Below are positions 36,816 through 45,934 of a DNA stretch of 47,857 nucleotides, one piece after another. The stretch is taken from positions 1 to 47,857 of the forward strand of contig JAFGWU010000085.1 of the NCBI GenBank assembly GCA_016936975.1. The letters run 5' to 3'. Under the pieces are notes generated by a model that saw only the letters and a program-made list of their open reading frames with translations, searched no databases and was not told where the DNA came from. The position numbers were made by a program, and so were the translations under genes. The DNA comes from Bacteroidales bacterium (lineage in GTDB: Bacteria; Bacteroidota; Bacteroidia; Bacteroidales; GCA-2748055). Every line of letters starts with the position of its first letter. The stretch's first letter is position 1.

Positions 36816-39800
36816 CTATTGAACAACAATTTTATAGTTATTCCTGAACGTATCTGAAATAATAACCAGATTATAGATCCCTGAGCCTAAATGTGTCACA
36901 TCAAATTGCCCGGTCTGGTTTGTTGACGGATACCGGATAATCCTCGATTCGACGACCTGGCCCAGGCTGTTCACCAGCTTAATAGTAATTTTTTCAGACG
37001 GATGGGAGTCTATCCTGAAATCAAATAATCCCTTGTTTGGATTGGGTAAGATGCTAAAGCTGAATTGTTCCATTTTTCCTGCATCAGAATGAACCGGCAT
37101 TACAAAAACCGTATCGGAAGCATAGGTACAACCGTGCTCACCGGTAGCTTCCATGTGATATTCCCCGGCCCGGCTTATCTCCAGTTCCCGGCCTGTTGCG
37201 CCCTCAATGGGTCCTCCTGCCTCATACCATTGATAAGCCTCATAGATCTCATCCGCAACCAGGATATTTCCATTCACCGTAAAGGTCGGTTTGAATGCCG
37301 GGTAAAGGGAAAGGATGGTCGTTACAATGCTGTCACAGCCAAAAATTGAGGTATAGGTTACCGGATAGGTTCCTTCCTTATCCCATCCGTTGTAACTGTC
37401 GCCTTCGCATATCGAAATCGTTTCACTCAGATCAAACACCGGGTTTACTGTCAGTCGGGTAGTAACGATGCTGTCTTTTCCGTCAGTAGCGATCAGCCTG
37501 CGTTGGTATTCTCCCGTTTCGGTCCATCCCTCATAGGATTCGCCCTGGCAGATTGCAACATTTTCCGATGTCTCAACAAACCCTTTCTGCATTTCCACGG
37601 CCCCGATATCAATAACTGCATCACCATTCTCATCGCCATCAAGGACCCTGTAATTACCGAAGAAATCCTCCGGTCCGGCATCCTGCTCATCGAAATCAGG
37701 GTTGCCGGCATCGATACAGGGCGATCCTTCCAGCAATTCATACGTTTCCTCATCCAGAAGCGGATCATCGGAAATATTTCCATCGATGTTATCTAAGGCA
37801 ACGATGCCGGCGATTTCAACAGTTTCGCCAACCACATAGTTCCCGCCGATATTGCCGTACAGATCGTTATACAGAATATTTGCGGAAGGGTCGGTTCCAA
37901 TCTCGATGATTCCGATACCACCACCTGTTCCCTGTTCAATTCCATGAGACTGGATGTGGGTATCATACAGATTGTAACAACCGGTAAACAAGACAGCATC
38001 GATATTTACTTTGAAATGAATGGAAGAATTTCCTGATTCAATATACAGATCAAGTCCTCCATAATCTTTGGTTGAACTGACCCATGATTCGGTTTCTATC
38101 CAGAAACATTCCCCCTTTTCAGCTGTAAAAGTCGTATCAATCTCCGAACCGCCTATTTCATTGCTATATACTCGGATATCACCGGTTTCTCCAACATTCT
38201 TAAATCCGACATAATAACTCACGGATTTCAAAGTTACTCCTTCATAATTGTATCGCATCATCAGGTCATCATAAAACCACCGGGTCAGTTTTGATGCTTC
38301 CTCAGATGGCGGCAGATCTTTAGAAAATGCGATTATGTTATTGATGACATCAGGTGAAGCGTTTTCCATAAAAATCCCTCCTCCTGAAATCGTTTTCTCC
38401 TCAACCGGGACAAAACATTCATAAATTCTCTGATAATTATCATATTCACACACAAGGATGATATTACTTTCTGATGAATCCTTTATCCCGGAACTACCAA
38501 TAATAGTATTGTTAATAATCGAGGGTGCTCCGTCAAGACAATAGATCCCGCCTCCCTTTGAAGAACTGTTGCCTAACAGCAGGTTATTACTGACCACTGC
38601 AGAGGATGAAATCAAAGAGATCCCCCCTCCATTACCTTCACCGACACAATTCCTGATCATATTTGAATTAATAACCGGGTTTGAACCGGCATCACAATGA
38701 ATTCCCTTCCTGCAGTCTTCAATAATATTATTTTTTACGGTCGGGGAACTGTTATAAATCGCAATCCCTACAGGGGCATTCCTGACAGTAAATCCTTTAA
38801 TGCAACTGCCATCTGTCTCTCCATTGTTTACCAGGAAGGCCTGACTCTCCGTTTCTTCCTCACAATCGATTATACAATTGTCCGGACCATTTTCCGACTT
38901 TACCACAATGGATTTTGTCCTGAAATTCAGGATTACGTTCCCTTCGCCGGAATAAATCCCGTCGGCCACCAGGACCGTATCACCCGAGACGGCAATATCC
39001 ATTGCCGACTGAATGGTTGCATACTCCGGCGACGGCACCTTGAACGTCATATGACATTGATCAGCCGGTCTTACCGTCAGCGTTATCACATAAACGCTGT
39101 CGCAGCCATCGGTTGTTTGCAGATCTCTCCTGTGTTCACCCTGGGTGGTAAATCCGAAGTAATCCTCACCCTCGCAGATGGTCACATCCTCTTCAAAATA
39201 ATAGGATGGATTGACTGTTAAGAAGGTTACAACGATGCTGTCTTCTCCCGTCGATGATGTGAGCGTTCTCACAAACATACCCGTTTCGGTATGTCCTTCA
39301 TATTCTTCTCCCTCGCAAATGGAAATATATTCAATATTATCATCCGGACCAATATTCAATTCAGCGGCACCAATATCGATAATTGAAATGACCCGCGGAT
39401 TGCCATAAAAGTCAGTTTCCAGAACATAAATGGCTTCTGTGTCAGGAGAACCGGCATCGATACACGGCGAACCGATCGTCAGGGCATATTCATCCCCATA
39501 AAAAGCCGGATCCTCAGAAATGTTGCCATCAGTACCGTTCAAGTCAATCTCATCCAGGGATTCTTCCGTATCACCGGCAAAAACATTCCCCGCTTCGTTT
39601 CCGTAAATATCATTATATAAAATATCAGGAGCAGAGCCTTCCCCGACAGACACGATACCCATTCCATTTGAAAAAGCAATAATATTATTGATGATGCCGG
39701 GGGAAGAATTCTTGATATAAATTCCGCCTCCAGGTTTTTCGTCATCTGTTCTGTAATTCTCAACCAATGTATTATTGATGATTAATGGTGAACTGTTTTC

Positions 39801-40346
39801 ACAATAGATACCGCTTCCTTTATCAGCAATGTTATTATTAATGATATTATTTGCCACCACTGCATCGGAATAACTGAGATATATGCCTCCCCGACAGTTT
39901 GTTATTTTATTAGAGATAATAGCAGGTATTGCCATGGAACCGCAGTTGATACCAACCTCGCAGCTGTCGATAATATTGTTTTTTATGGTGGGTGCAGAAT
40001 TGCCGTAAGCCCAGATACCCATCGAAGCATTCTTTATTGTGAACCCTTCAATGATGCTTTTCTGATCTATCCCGCTCAAAGCAAATGCTATGGGAAAGGA
40101 CTCATTGTGACAATCGATCACACAGTATTCGGCTCCCGATTCTGATTTCACAATGATAGAATCTAATCCCCAGAAATGGATATCTCCCTTATAAACACCA
40201 TCGGCAACAAGAATGGTATCACCGTTCTGAGAAGCATCAATGGCTTCCTGAATGGTTTCATGGTCAGACGGAACCCTTAGTGTTGCCGCAAATGAATGCA
40301 AAACGGCCGTAAACAAAAAACTGATGAATATGAGTGTCGTTCTCAT
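36816..40346 (-). CDS. Large T9SS-exported parallel beta-helix protein with internal duplication
   Basis: This 1176-residue protein has a signal peptide (about 1-20). Two copies of a right-handed beta-helix module begin with LRVPSDHETIQEAID and FKVPSPEYATIQSAMD and both pass through a DTxLVADGxY motif. Each module closes with NIS(E/D)DP and a GSPCIDAG(S/N)PD stretch. Four copies of a short repeat beginning (I/V)xIC(E/Q)G(E/D)xY are spread between and after the modules. The end is a T9SS type-A domain (LPNPNKGLFDF, LVNSLGQVV, LGSGIYNLV). No catalytic residues were recognised; these proteins often bind or cut polysaccharides, or serve as surface adhesins. It is divergent from PL4 across a 428-base gap, so shared control is possible. 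Confidence 0.82.
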   Translation of the reverse strand: MRTTLIFISFLFTAVLHSFAATLRVPSDHETIQEAIDASQNGDTILVADGVYKGDIHFWGLDSIIVKSESGAEYCVIDCHNESFPIAFALSGIDQKSIIEGFTIKNASMGIWAYGNSAPTIKNNIIDSCEVGINCGSMAIPAIISNKITNCRGGIYLSYSDAVVANNIINNNIADKGSGIYCENSSPLIINNTLVENYRTDDEKPGGGIYIKNSSPGIINNIIAFSNGMGIVSVGEGSAPDILYNDIYGNEAGNVFAGDTEESLDEIDLNGTDGNISEDPAFYGDEYALTIGSPCIDAGSPDTEAIYVLETDFYGNPRVISIIDIGAAELNIGPDDNIEYISICEGEEYEGHTETGMFVRTLTSSTGEDSIVVTFLTVNPSYYFEEDVTICEGEDYFGFTTQGEHRRDLQTTDGCDSVYVITLTVRPADQCHMTFKVPSPEYATIQSAMDIAVSGDTVLVADGIYSGEGNVILNFRTKSIVVKSENGPDNCIIDCEEETESQAFLVNNGETDGSCIKGFTVRNAPVGIAIYNSSPTVKNNIIEDCRKGIHCDAGSNPVINSNMIRNCVGEGNGGGISLISSSAVVSNNLLLGNSSSKGGGIYCLDGAPSIINNTIIGSSGIKDSSESNIILVCEYDNYQRIYECFVPVEEKTISGGGIFMENASPDVINNIIAFSKDLPPSEEASKLTRWFYDDLMMRYNYEGVTLKSVSYYVGFKNVGETGDIRVYSNEIGGSEIDTTFTAEKGECFWIETESWVSSTKDYGGLDLYIESGNSSIHFKVNIDAVLFTGCYNLYDTHIQSHGIEQGTGGGIGIIEIGTDPSANILYNDLYGNIGGNYVVGETVEIAGIVALDNIDGNISDDPLLDEETYELLEGSPCIDAGNPDFDEQDAGPEDFFGNYRVLDGDENGDAVIDIGAVEMQKGFVETSENVAICQGESYEGWTETGEYQRRLIATDGKDSIVTTRLTVNPVFDLSETISICEGDSYNGWDKEGTYPVTYTSIFGCDSIVTTILSLYPAFKPTFTVNGNILVADEIYEAYQWYEAGGPIEGATGRELEISRAGEYHMEATGEHGCTYASDTVFVMPVHSDAGKMEQFSFSILPNPNKGLFDFRIDSHPSEKITIKLVNSLGQVVESRIIRYPSTNQTGQFDVTHLGSGIYNLVIISDTFRNNYKIVVQ

Positions 40347-40774
40347 TATTTGACCTTTAAGTGAAAATTATCAATCTCAATGAAATCCTTCAGAATATAA
40401 GGCTTTGACTGCTTATCATCAGGGTAGAAACACAGCTGCGTTTCACAACAATAGCCTAAGTCTTTGTTTAATTACTGAACTGAAATCAGCGGTTACTTTA
40501 AGTAAAACATCTAAGTTATTAATAGCCTTTCAAATAAAGAAACATATTGTATATTATTTCGTAAATTCAACATAATAGTATGTGAATGACCTGATTCCGT
40601 AAATGAAGAATAACTGGTCGTTTGTAAAATAACAGGGCATTAATATGCTGGTATCATTCATTCATCGACGAATTTTCCTATTTAATCCAAATTAACCGGA
40701 AAGTCCTGAAATCTATATTTTATTTCAGGATTAGACCCCAGATAAATCCTTAAATTTCTATCTTGATAAAGAAA
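40347..40774. other. Divergent 428-base intergenic region
   Basis: This AT-rich gap separates the start of the T9SS beta-helix gene from the PL4 gene, so both promoters must lie here. I see no open frame of interest. The only clear structure is the stem at 40704-40730. A TAAATTTC sequence at 40751-40758 resembles the Bacteroidota -7 box TAnnTTTG in seven of eight positions, but no matching TTTG box lies 19-21 bases upstream. Confidence 0.5.
40704..40730. promoter_or_regulatory. Stem-loop just upstream of PL4
   Basis: TCCTGAAAT (40704-40712) pairs with ATTTCAGGA (40722-40730) around a 9-base loop, 44 bases before the chosen PL4 start. It may be an operator, a leader hairpin or a relative of the CCTGAA/TTCAGG hairpin at 27660. 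Confidence 0.4.
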
Positions 40775-42877
40775 ATGAAAAATCTGGTTATCCTCCTGGC
40801 TTTATCTTTTACCACTGTGTGCAGCAGACAGCTGTCTGCACAGGTTTTGATAGAAGATTCAGGCAACTTTATCAGACTCAGCAACAGTGAGGTCTCCCTG
40901 GCCGTTGATAAATCATCTGCAAGAATCATTGAGCTCAGGCTCAGGGATCAATCCCTCCTGGCACCGGGACAATCGGGTTATTTCACCATGATAGCAGCGG
41001 ATATAAATGCGGCAGGTCAAACGCTCCCAATTACCAATTGCAGCTTCAGAATACATATTGAAAGCGAACAGACGGTTGACCTGGCTTTCGTGCCGGAGCC
41101 GTCCCCGGGATTTCCTTTCGATACCGAATTGCATTACGTGTTAAGGGATGGAGAACCGGGATTTTATTTCTACCTGGTGGCCGGGAAAAGCAGCGGTACG
41201 CCCGATGCCCGGATCGACCAACTCCGTTTTGCCATGCGCGTGGATCACTCCATGCTCAACATCCGCCTCAGTGATAACCGTTCTGGCACCATCTGCTCAA
41301 CCGAAGAGATACTCAACGCGCAGGGTATGGTGATGGATGCAACCTATATGCTGGAATCCGGGGAGTATCGGACAAAGTATGAATGGTCTTCCCCAACAGA
41401 GGAAGCGCGGGTTTACGGATTGAATAACGGCACCCAGGGCATCTGGATGATCCGCGGCGGGAATGAGTATCTGAACGGCGGGCCGACCAAACAGCATAAC
41501 ACCTGTCACGGAACGGACAAGGGTCCGATCCTGCTCAACCTGCTCTACTCGACCCATTACGGGAGCAGTGGTTCCTATGTCTCAGGGGAGTGGAACAAAG
41601 TGTTCGGCCCGACCTTTGTTTACCTGAACTGCGCCGCCACGGCCGGTTCCCTCTGGGAGGATGCCAGAAAAGAAGGGGAAAAGCACCGGAATGCCTGGCC
41701 GTATCCATGGATGGATCTGCCCGGATATCCCGTCAGAAGGGCCACCGTCTCAGGCCGCTTCAGTATCGCAGATACCGGCTGGGCCCTGCTGGCCCGTCCG
41801 AAAGAGCTCAGAGGACTCGACTGGCAGCAGCAGGGCGGAGACAGCTATATATACCGGGCCCGGATCCAGAAAGACGGATCTTTTGCTATTCCTGCCGTGA
41901 GGAAAGGAACTTACACCCTCTATGCCTTTGCACCGGGGATAGTCGGAGAGTTTCGCAAAGACGCCATCGTTGTTGATACTGCCACGGAGATCAGCCTGGG
42001 AGATCTCACCTGGCTGCCGCGAAGTTTCGGTAACGTATTATGGCGTATCGGTGTTCCCGACCGGACTGCGGCGGAATTCAGGCATGGCAATGATTACCGT
42101 CACTGGGGCCTCTGGTTCCAGTATCCGTATGATTTTCCCGATGATGTATTGTTCCTCCCCGGCTACTGGGAGGAACGAAACGACTGGAACTACGCCCATA
42201 TGGCCATGTGGGACGAGGAGGGCGGATGGGCTCCGAAGCTGGATGCCTCCCTCGGCGACGGCAAGTGGGTAGAGCCGGTATGGACCATCCTTTTTAATTG
42301 CGCGAAGGTTCCGGAGGATACGGCCACGCTGACCCTCGCGCTTGCCGGGGTGAGCCGGGATGCGGGCCTTACTGTCACCCTTAACGGGAACCCGCTCGGC
42401 TCCATCGAAGGATTGACAGGTGACGGCTGTGTGCACCGCAACGGGATCTATGGTTTTTTCAGGGAACGGTTCATCCGGTTTGATGCCGCCCTTCTGAATG
42501 AGGGAGAGAATGTTATCGGACTGGAACTGAAGATTGATCAACTGCCCAAAACGCGTACCAACTACAGCTTCGGGATCATGTATGATTTCCTTCAACTGGA
42601 GGTAAAGGAGAACACTGCCAATCTGCCGGCAGAAAATGAATCACCCCTCCTCACAATCTACCCGAATCCCGCCAGCGATATCCTCCATATTCAGCTTCCG
42701 GAAAACAGCAGTGCCGGTGTATTGCGGGTGGTCAATATGAGCGGGCAGACCGTATATTCCGGCATGATTGATCACACCATGAACCGGATCCCGGTTCATT
42801 ATCTTCCTTCAGGTATCTACACAGCAATCCTTGAAACCGAAGAAGCACTTTCCAGGAACAAGTTCGTGGTGAAATAA
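40775..42877 (+). CDS. Rhamnogalacturonan lyase, family PL4, T9SS-exported
   Basis: I start at the ATG at 40775 (700 residues); a TTG four codons earlier is also in frame but less likely. A signal peptide (about 1-22) is followed by the PL4 super-sandwich (about 24-300), an fn3-like domain (about 320-385, GRFSIADTGW and GTYTLYAFAPG) and a jelly-roll carbohydrate-binding domain (about 400-600, LWRIGVPDRTAAEFRHG). The end is a T9SS type-A domain (IYPNPASD, VVNMSGQTV, LPSGIYTAI). PL4 enzymes cut the rhamnose-galacturonate bond of rhamnogalacturonan I by beta-elimination. This secreted lyase would produce unsaturated fragments for the lipoprotein glycosidases at 11971-34937. It is divergent from the large beta-helix gene. 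Confidence 0.88.
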   Translation: MKNLVILLALSFTTVCSRQLSAQVLIEDSGNFIRLSNSEVSLAVDKSSARIIELRLRDQSLLAPGQSGYFTMIAADINAAGQTLPITNCSFRIHIESEQTVDLAFVPEPSPGFPFDTELHYVLRDGEPGFYFYLVAGKSSGTPDARIDQLRFAMRVDHSMLNIRLSDNRSGTICSTEEILNAQGMVMDATYMLESGEYRTKYEWSSPTEEARVYGLNNGTQGIWMIRGGNEYLNGGPTKQHNTCHGTDKGPILLNLLYSTHYGSSGSYVSGEWNKVFGPTFVYLNCAATAGSLWEDARKEGEKHRNAWPYPWMDLPGYPVRRATVSGRFSIADTGWALLARPKELRGLDWQQQGGDSYIYRARIQKDGSFAIPAVRKGTYTLYAFAPGIVGEFRKDAIVVDTATEISLGDLTWLPRSFGNVLWRIGVPDRTAAEFRHGNDYRHWGLWFQYPYDFPDDVLFLPGYWEERNDWNYAHMAMWDEEGGWAPKLDASLGDGKWVEPVWTILFNCAKVPEDTATLTLALAGVSRDAGLTVTLNGNPLGSIEGLTGDGCVHRNGIYGFFRERFIRFDAALLNEGENVIGLELKIDQLPKTRTNYSFGIMYDFLQLEVKENTANLPAENESPLLTIYPNPASDILHIQLPENSSAGVLRVVNMSGQTVYSGMIDHTMNRIPVHYLPSGIYTAILETEEALSRNKFVVK

Positions 42878-42928
42878 TCTTCAATAAATTATCATTGTTA
42901 AAAAATATTCAGGGCCCGCCATCTTGAC

Positions 42929-42955
42929 TTTGCCGGTGAAATAGCATTACATTTA
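42929..42955 (+). promoter_or_regulatory. Possible Bacteroidota promoter
   Basis: TACATTTA (42948-42955) matches seven of eight positions of the -7 element TAnnTTTG. A TTTG at 42929-42932 is 15 bases away (short), and a TTG at 42924-42926 is 21 bases away (usual). The start codon at 42979 follows 23 bases later. Confidence 0.3.
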
Positions 42956-42978
42956 TACAAATATTAATACCGGTTATC

Positions 42979-43995
42979 ATGAGACTATTTGAATACAAAA
43001 TGAGGCTGCCATTTCTGTTGGTCATACTGGCAATGCCGGCAATGATTCTTGGACAGGGCGGATTGCCCGGGACATGGAAATACTCTGATCCCAACGGGGA
43101 GATGATCATGCAGATCACTGCAACCACGATCACCCTTAACAACCAGACCTTCCCCTACCAGGCACAGGGTAATGTCCTTATGATCAACGAAGGGGCCGTT
43201 ACAACACCCTATCCGTATATGCTTGATGGGAACCGGCTGACCATTGAATTCCCCGGCGGGATGGAAGCCGTCTTCACGCGCGGTGCAACAGGTTCAACCA
43301 TGCAGGGACAGCTGCCCACGAGCATGTCGAGGTCATCGGCCGGGACGGGACAGGGAAGTCCGTCATCAACGCTTTCGGGCAAATGGATCTTCCAGAGCCA
43401 GCAGGGACAGCTGATCCTGGATTTTCTATCATCCAATCAGCTCTCTTTTAACGGTGAAACCACCCAGTACCAGTTAAGGCAGGGAGTCATTCAGGCAATG
43501 GGTGATTACGGGTGGATCGATTATCCCTATACCCTCAGCGGGAATACCCTTTCCATTACGTTCCCTGACGGCACCAATATCCCCTTTAACAGGGCTTCAT
43601 CCGCGCCCGTAAATCAGCAGTATGGTTATCAGCAGGGGATGAACAGGCCCCAGGATGCAGGAGGGTCGGTCTGGCAGCTGCGCGGAGCACTCTGTTCCTG
43701 GTCGGGATCATCGAATGACTACAGCAGTTATTCCAGCACCCAGAAGATTGTCTTCGACGGACAGGGCACTTTTCAGTTTGGAACCGAAAGCAGTTTCAGC
43801 GGGGACGCGGGCATGGCCTATTCCGGCAACCCGAATGTCCAGACAGGCACCTACAGTGTCGGAAACAACACCGTAACCCTCAGGTTCCAGGATGGAAGCG
43901 TATATGAAGTGCAGATACACATGCGGCAGGATAACGGCATGATCACGGAGCTGATGCACAACGGGACGCTTTTCGCAACCGGACTGTGTGAATAA
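42979..43995 (+). CDS. Secreted protein with three lipocalin-like repeats, unknown function
   Basis: This 338-residue protein has a signal peptide (about 1-26, ILGQ). Three similar units follow. Units one and two open with LPGTWKYSDPNGEMIMQI and SGKWIFQSQQGQLILDF and run to YPYMLDGNRLTIEFPGG and YPYTLSGNTLSITFPDG. The third is longer and more diverged (SVWQLRGALCSW to NTVTLRFQDGSVYEVQ). The linkers are rich in Ser, Gly and Gln. The pattern suggests small beta-barrel or META/lipocalin-like domains. I know no named function. The gene is monocistronic and convergent with peptide deformylase (122-base gap, with only a weak GGAACC/GGTTCC stem). Confidence 0.7.
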   Translation: MRLFEYKMRLPFLLVILAMPAMILGQGGLPGTWKYSDPNGEMIMQITATTITLNNQTFPYQAQGNVLMINEGAVTTPYPYMLDGNRLTIEFPGGMEAVFTRGATGSTMQGQLPTSMSRSSAGTGQGSPSSTLSGKWIFQSQQGQLILDFLSSNQLSFNGETTQYQLRQGVIQAMGDYGWIDYPYTLSGNTLSITFPDGTNIPFNRASSAPVNQQYGYQQGMNRPQDAGGSVWQLRGALCSWSGSSNDYSSYSSTQKIVFDGQGTFQFGTESSFSGDAGMAYSGNPNVQTGTYSVGNNTVTLRFQDGSVYEVQIHMRQDNGMITELMHNGTLFATGLCE

Positions 43996-44117
43996 ACCGT
44001 ATTCATGCTTCATTCAGCAGGTACATTCATCCAGGAACCGCTGGCAATGGATGGTTCCATTCAGGTGTTCATAAATCAGGCGAAGGTATTTCAGCAAATG
44101 TGCCTGTGGGATTTTCA

Positions 44118-44630
44118 CTACCCGTTCCGTGCAATTTCACGCAACCGGCTTTGAATTATTTTTTTTCTCAGGGCACTTATTTTATCAATAAAGAGAATGC
44201 CCTGCAGATGGTCATACTCATGCTGAAAAATCCTGGCAACCAGCCCATCCAGCACCTCTTCATGCCAGTCGAAATATTCATCCCTGTAGCGGACCTCGAT
44301 TTTCTCCGGCCGTAGCACATCTTCATTAATACCGGGAATACTCAGACAACCTTCATTATAATAGGACTGTTCATCTCCGTAATGAAGGATAACGGGGTTA
44401 TAATAAACCTTTTCAACCGTCTCAATCCCCATATCCTTCATAGGGCTGGTATCAATAATGAACAAATTCTTCAAAACACCGACCTGGGGGCCCGCCAGCC
44501 CGATCCCCTCTGCTTTTTTCAGGGTAAACTCCATATTATGGGCCAATTGCGTAAATTCATCCCCCTTATCAATTGTAAACGTCTTTTTTCGTAACGTTGA
44601 AGAACCGTATTTAACGATGGGCAAAATCAT
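44118..44630 (-). CDS. def: Peptide deformylase
   Basis: This 170-residue cytoplasmic metalloenzyme removes the formyl group from the first methionine of new proteins. All three family motifs are present: GIGLAGPQ (about 43-49), EGCLS with metal ligand Cys95, and QHEYDHLQG with His137, Glu138 and His141. It overlaps the mrp gene upstream by four bases (ATGA: start at 44630, mrp stop at 44627-44629), so translation is coupled. It is the last gene of a short minus-strand operon and converges with the three-repeat secreted protein. Confidence 0.96.
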   Translation of the reverse strand: MILPIVKYGSSTLRKKTFTIDKGDEFTQLAHNMEFTLKKAEGIGLAGPQVGVLKNLFIIDTSPMKDMGIETVEKVYYNPVILHYGDEQSYYNEGCLSIPGINEDVLRPEKIEVRYRDEYFDWHEEVLDGLVARIFQHEYDHLQGILFIDKISALRKKIIQSRLREIARNG

Positions 44631-45439
44631 TTCTTAACTTTTAACAGTTCACTGATCTGATGGGAAATGCTGTCGAAAGCTTCTATGATGTTCTGATCGG
44701 GTAAATTATAAATTGTTTTCCCCTGGTCGCAGACCTCCCCAATTTCCAGGACGATCGGGATCTGTCCCAGGAGCCTGGTGTTAAACTCCGAGGCAATTTT
44801 CTCACCCCCACCTTTCCCGAAAATAAAATACTTCTCTTCCGGATGACGTGCAGGGGAAAACCAGGACATGTTCTCAACAATACCGAGAATGGGGACATTC
44901 AAATCGGGATTGGCAAACATACCTGCTGCTTTTCGCGCATCTGAGATGGCAAGTTCCTGCGGGGTGGTAACAATGATGGCTCCTGCAAGGTTCAGTTTCT
45001 GAACGGTTGTAATCTGAATGTCCCCTGTTCCGGGTGGAAAATCCACAATCATATAATCCGTTTCTCCCCAATCGGTATCCCTGAAAAGCTGAGTTAAACC
45101 ATTGGATGCCATCGGACCCCGCCAGATCAACGATTGCCCCGGGGCAAGCAGGAAGCCGATGGAAAGCAATTTTACCCCGAATTTTTCAATGGGAAGCAAC
45201 ATCTCCCTGTCACCCTTTATTGTCCCTGTTAACTGAGCATCCTGCACCCCGAACATTATGGGTATCGAGGGCCCGTACAAATCCGCATCCACCAGGGCAA
45301 TTTTATATCCCTGCCTGGCCAGCGATACAGCCAGGTTTGCCGCAATGGTTGATTTCCCCACGCCGCCTTTTCCCGATGCCACCACGATCACGTGCCTGAC
45401 ACCGGGCATCTCAATTTTTTCAAATAATTTCGGATTCAT
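44627..45439 (-). CDS. Mrp/NBP35-family P-loop ATPase
   Basis: This 270-residue cytoplasmic ATPase belongs to the Mrp/ApbC group that carries and hands over iron-sulfur clusters. The deviant Walker A GKGGVGKST is at about 23-31, Walker B at DFPPGTGD and the family mark NMSWF at about 190-195. Two usual parts are missing: the N-terminal MIP18/DUF59 domain (the protein starts almost at the P-loop) and the CxxC cluster site, which is replaced by SPARHPEEKYF. Many bacteroidotal Mrp proteins seem to share the second change. It overlaps def by four bases. Confidence 0.9.
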   Translation of the reverse strand: MNPKLFEKIEMPGVRHVIVVASGKGGVGKSTIAANLAVSLARQGYKIALVDADLYGPSIPIMFGVQDAQLTGTIKGDREMLLPIEKFGVKLLSIGFLLAPGQSLIWRGPMASNGLTQLFRDTDWGETDYMIVDFPPGTGDIQITTVQKLNLAGAIIVTTPQELAISDARKAAGMFANPDLNVPILGIVENMSWFSPARHPEEKYFIFGKGGGEKIASEFNTRLLGQIPIVLEIGEVCDQGKTIYNLPDQNIIEAFDSISHQISELLKVKK

Positions 45440-45478
45440 ATACTATTGATTATCGTATTAAACATGTTTTTCTTTCAG

Positions 45479-45498
45479 ATACTGCCCGCCGGCAGTAT
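45479..45498. other. Perfect palindromic hairpin
   Basis: ATACTGCC and GGCAGTAT pair over eight bases around CGCC. It lies in the gap between the small unknown gene (stop at 45516) and the mrp start, both on the minus strand. A T-run follows only on the plus strand, so it is not a classic terminator for the minus-strand gene; it may still end or stabilise that transcript. Confidence 0.45.
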
Positions 45499-45515
45499 GA
45501 TTTTTCCAATGATTT

Positions 45516-45770
45516 TCAATGATCAATCAATCCTTCGATAAATCGATTGAAATTGGTGTAGTAACCCTCATGTACCCGGTTTAGTTTCTGCTCTTTCAGG
45601 TTAACCGGTTTTCCGGTTTTCCGGTTTGTCATCCTGAAAAAAATATCTGCTATGTGATTTCCATACACCACATAACCCGTCTCTATATTTTCGGGCTGGT
45701 TGGCATGGATTTCCCCGTCATCGATCCAGAGTGCCGGACAGATTATCCATTCATCCTTCTTCAGATCCAT
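45516..45770 (-). CDS. Small conserved-looking protein of unknown function
   Basis: This 84-residue cytoplasmic protein has no signal peptide or membrane segment. It has balanced composition and a sequence that reads like a real globular domain (ICPALWIDDGEIHANQPENI, GYVVYGNHIADIFFRM). The ending, RVHEGYYTNFNRFI, resembles small proteins found beside housekeeping genes in Bacteroidota, from memory only. It stands between AmrS and mrp on the same strand. Its start is clear of other genes, and no other frame here looks coding. Function unknown. Confidence 0.6.
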   Translation of the reverse strand: MDLKKDEWIICPALWIDDGEIHANQPENIETGYVVYGNHIADIFFRMTNRKTGKPVNLKEQKLNRVHEGYYTNFNRFIEGLIDH

Positions 45771-45934
45771 GTGGTTGGTTCCTGTAAGGGTTCGATATTA
45801 CTACATCTTCTCACGACAAATTGCAGAAGGTATTATTGATGCAAACATCTTATTAATAAATGCTTTACCAGATATCTGAAATGTCACGAGAAAACTCCGG
45901 ATACCCGCAAGGAATATCCCGCAGTTTCTCCATT

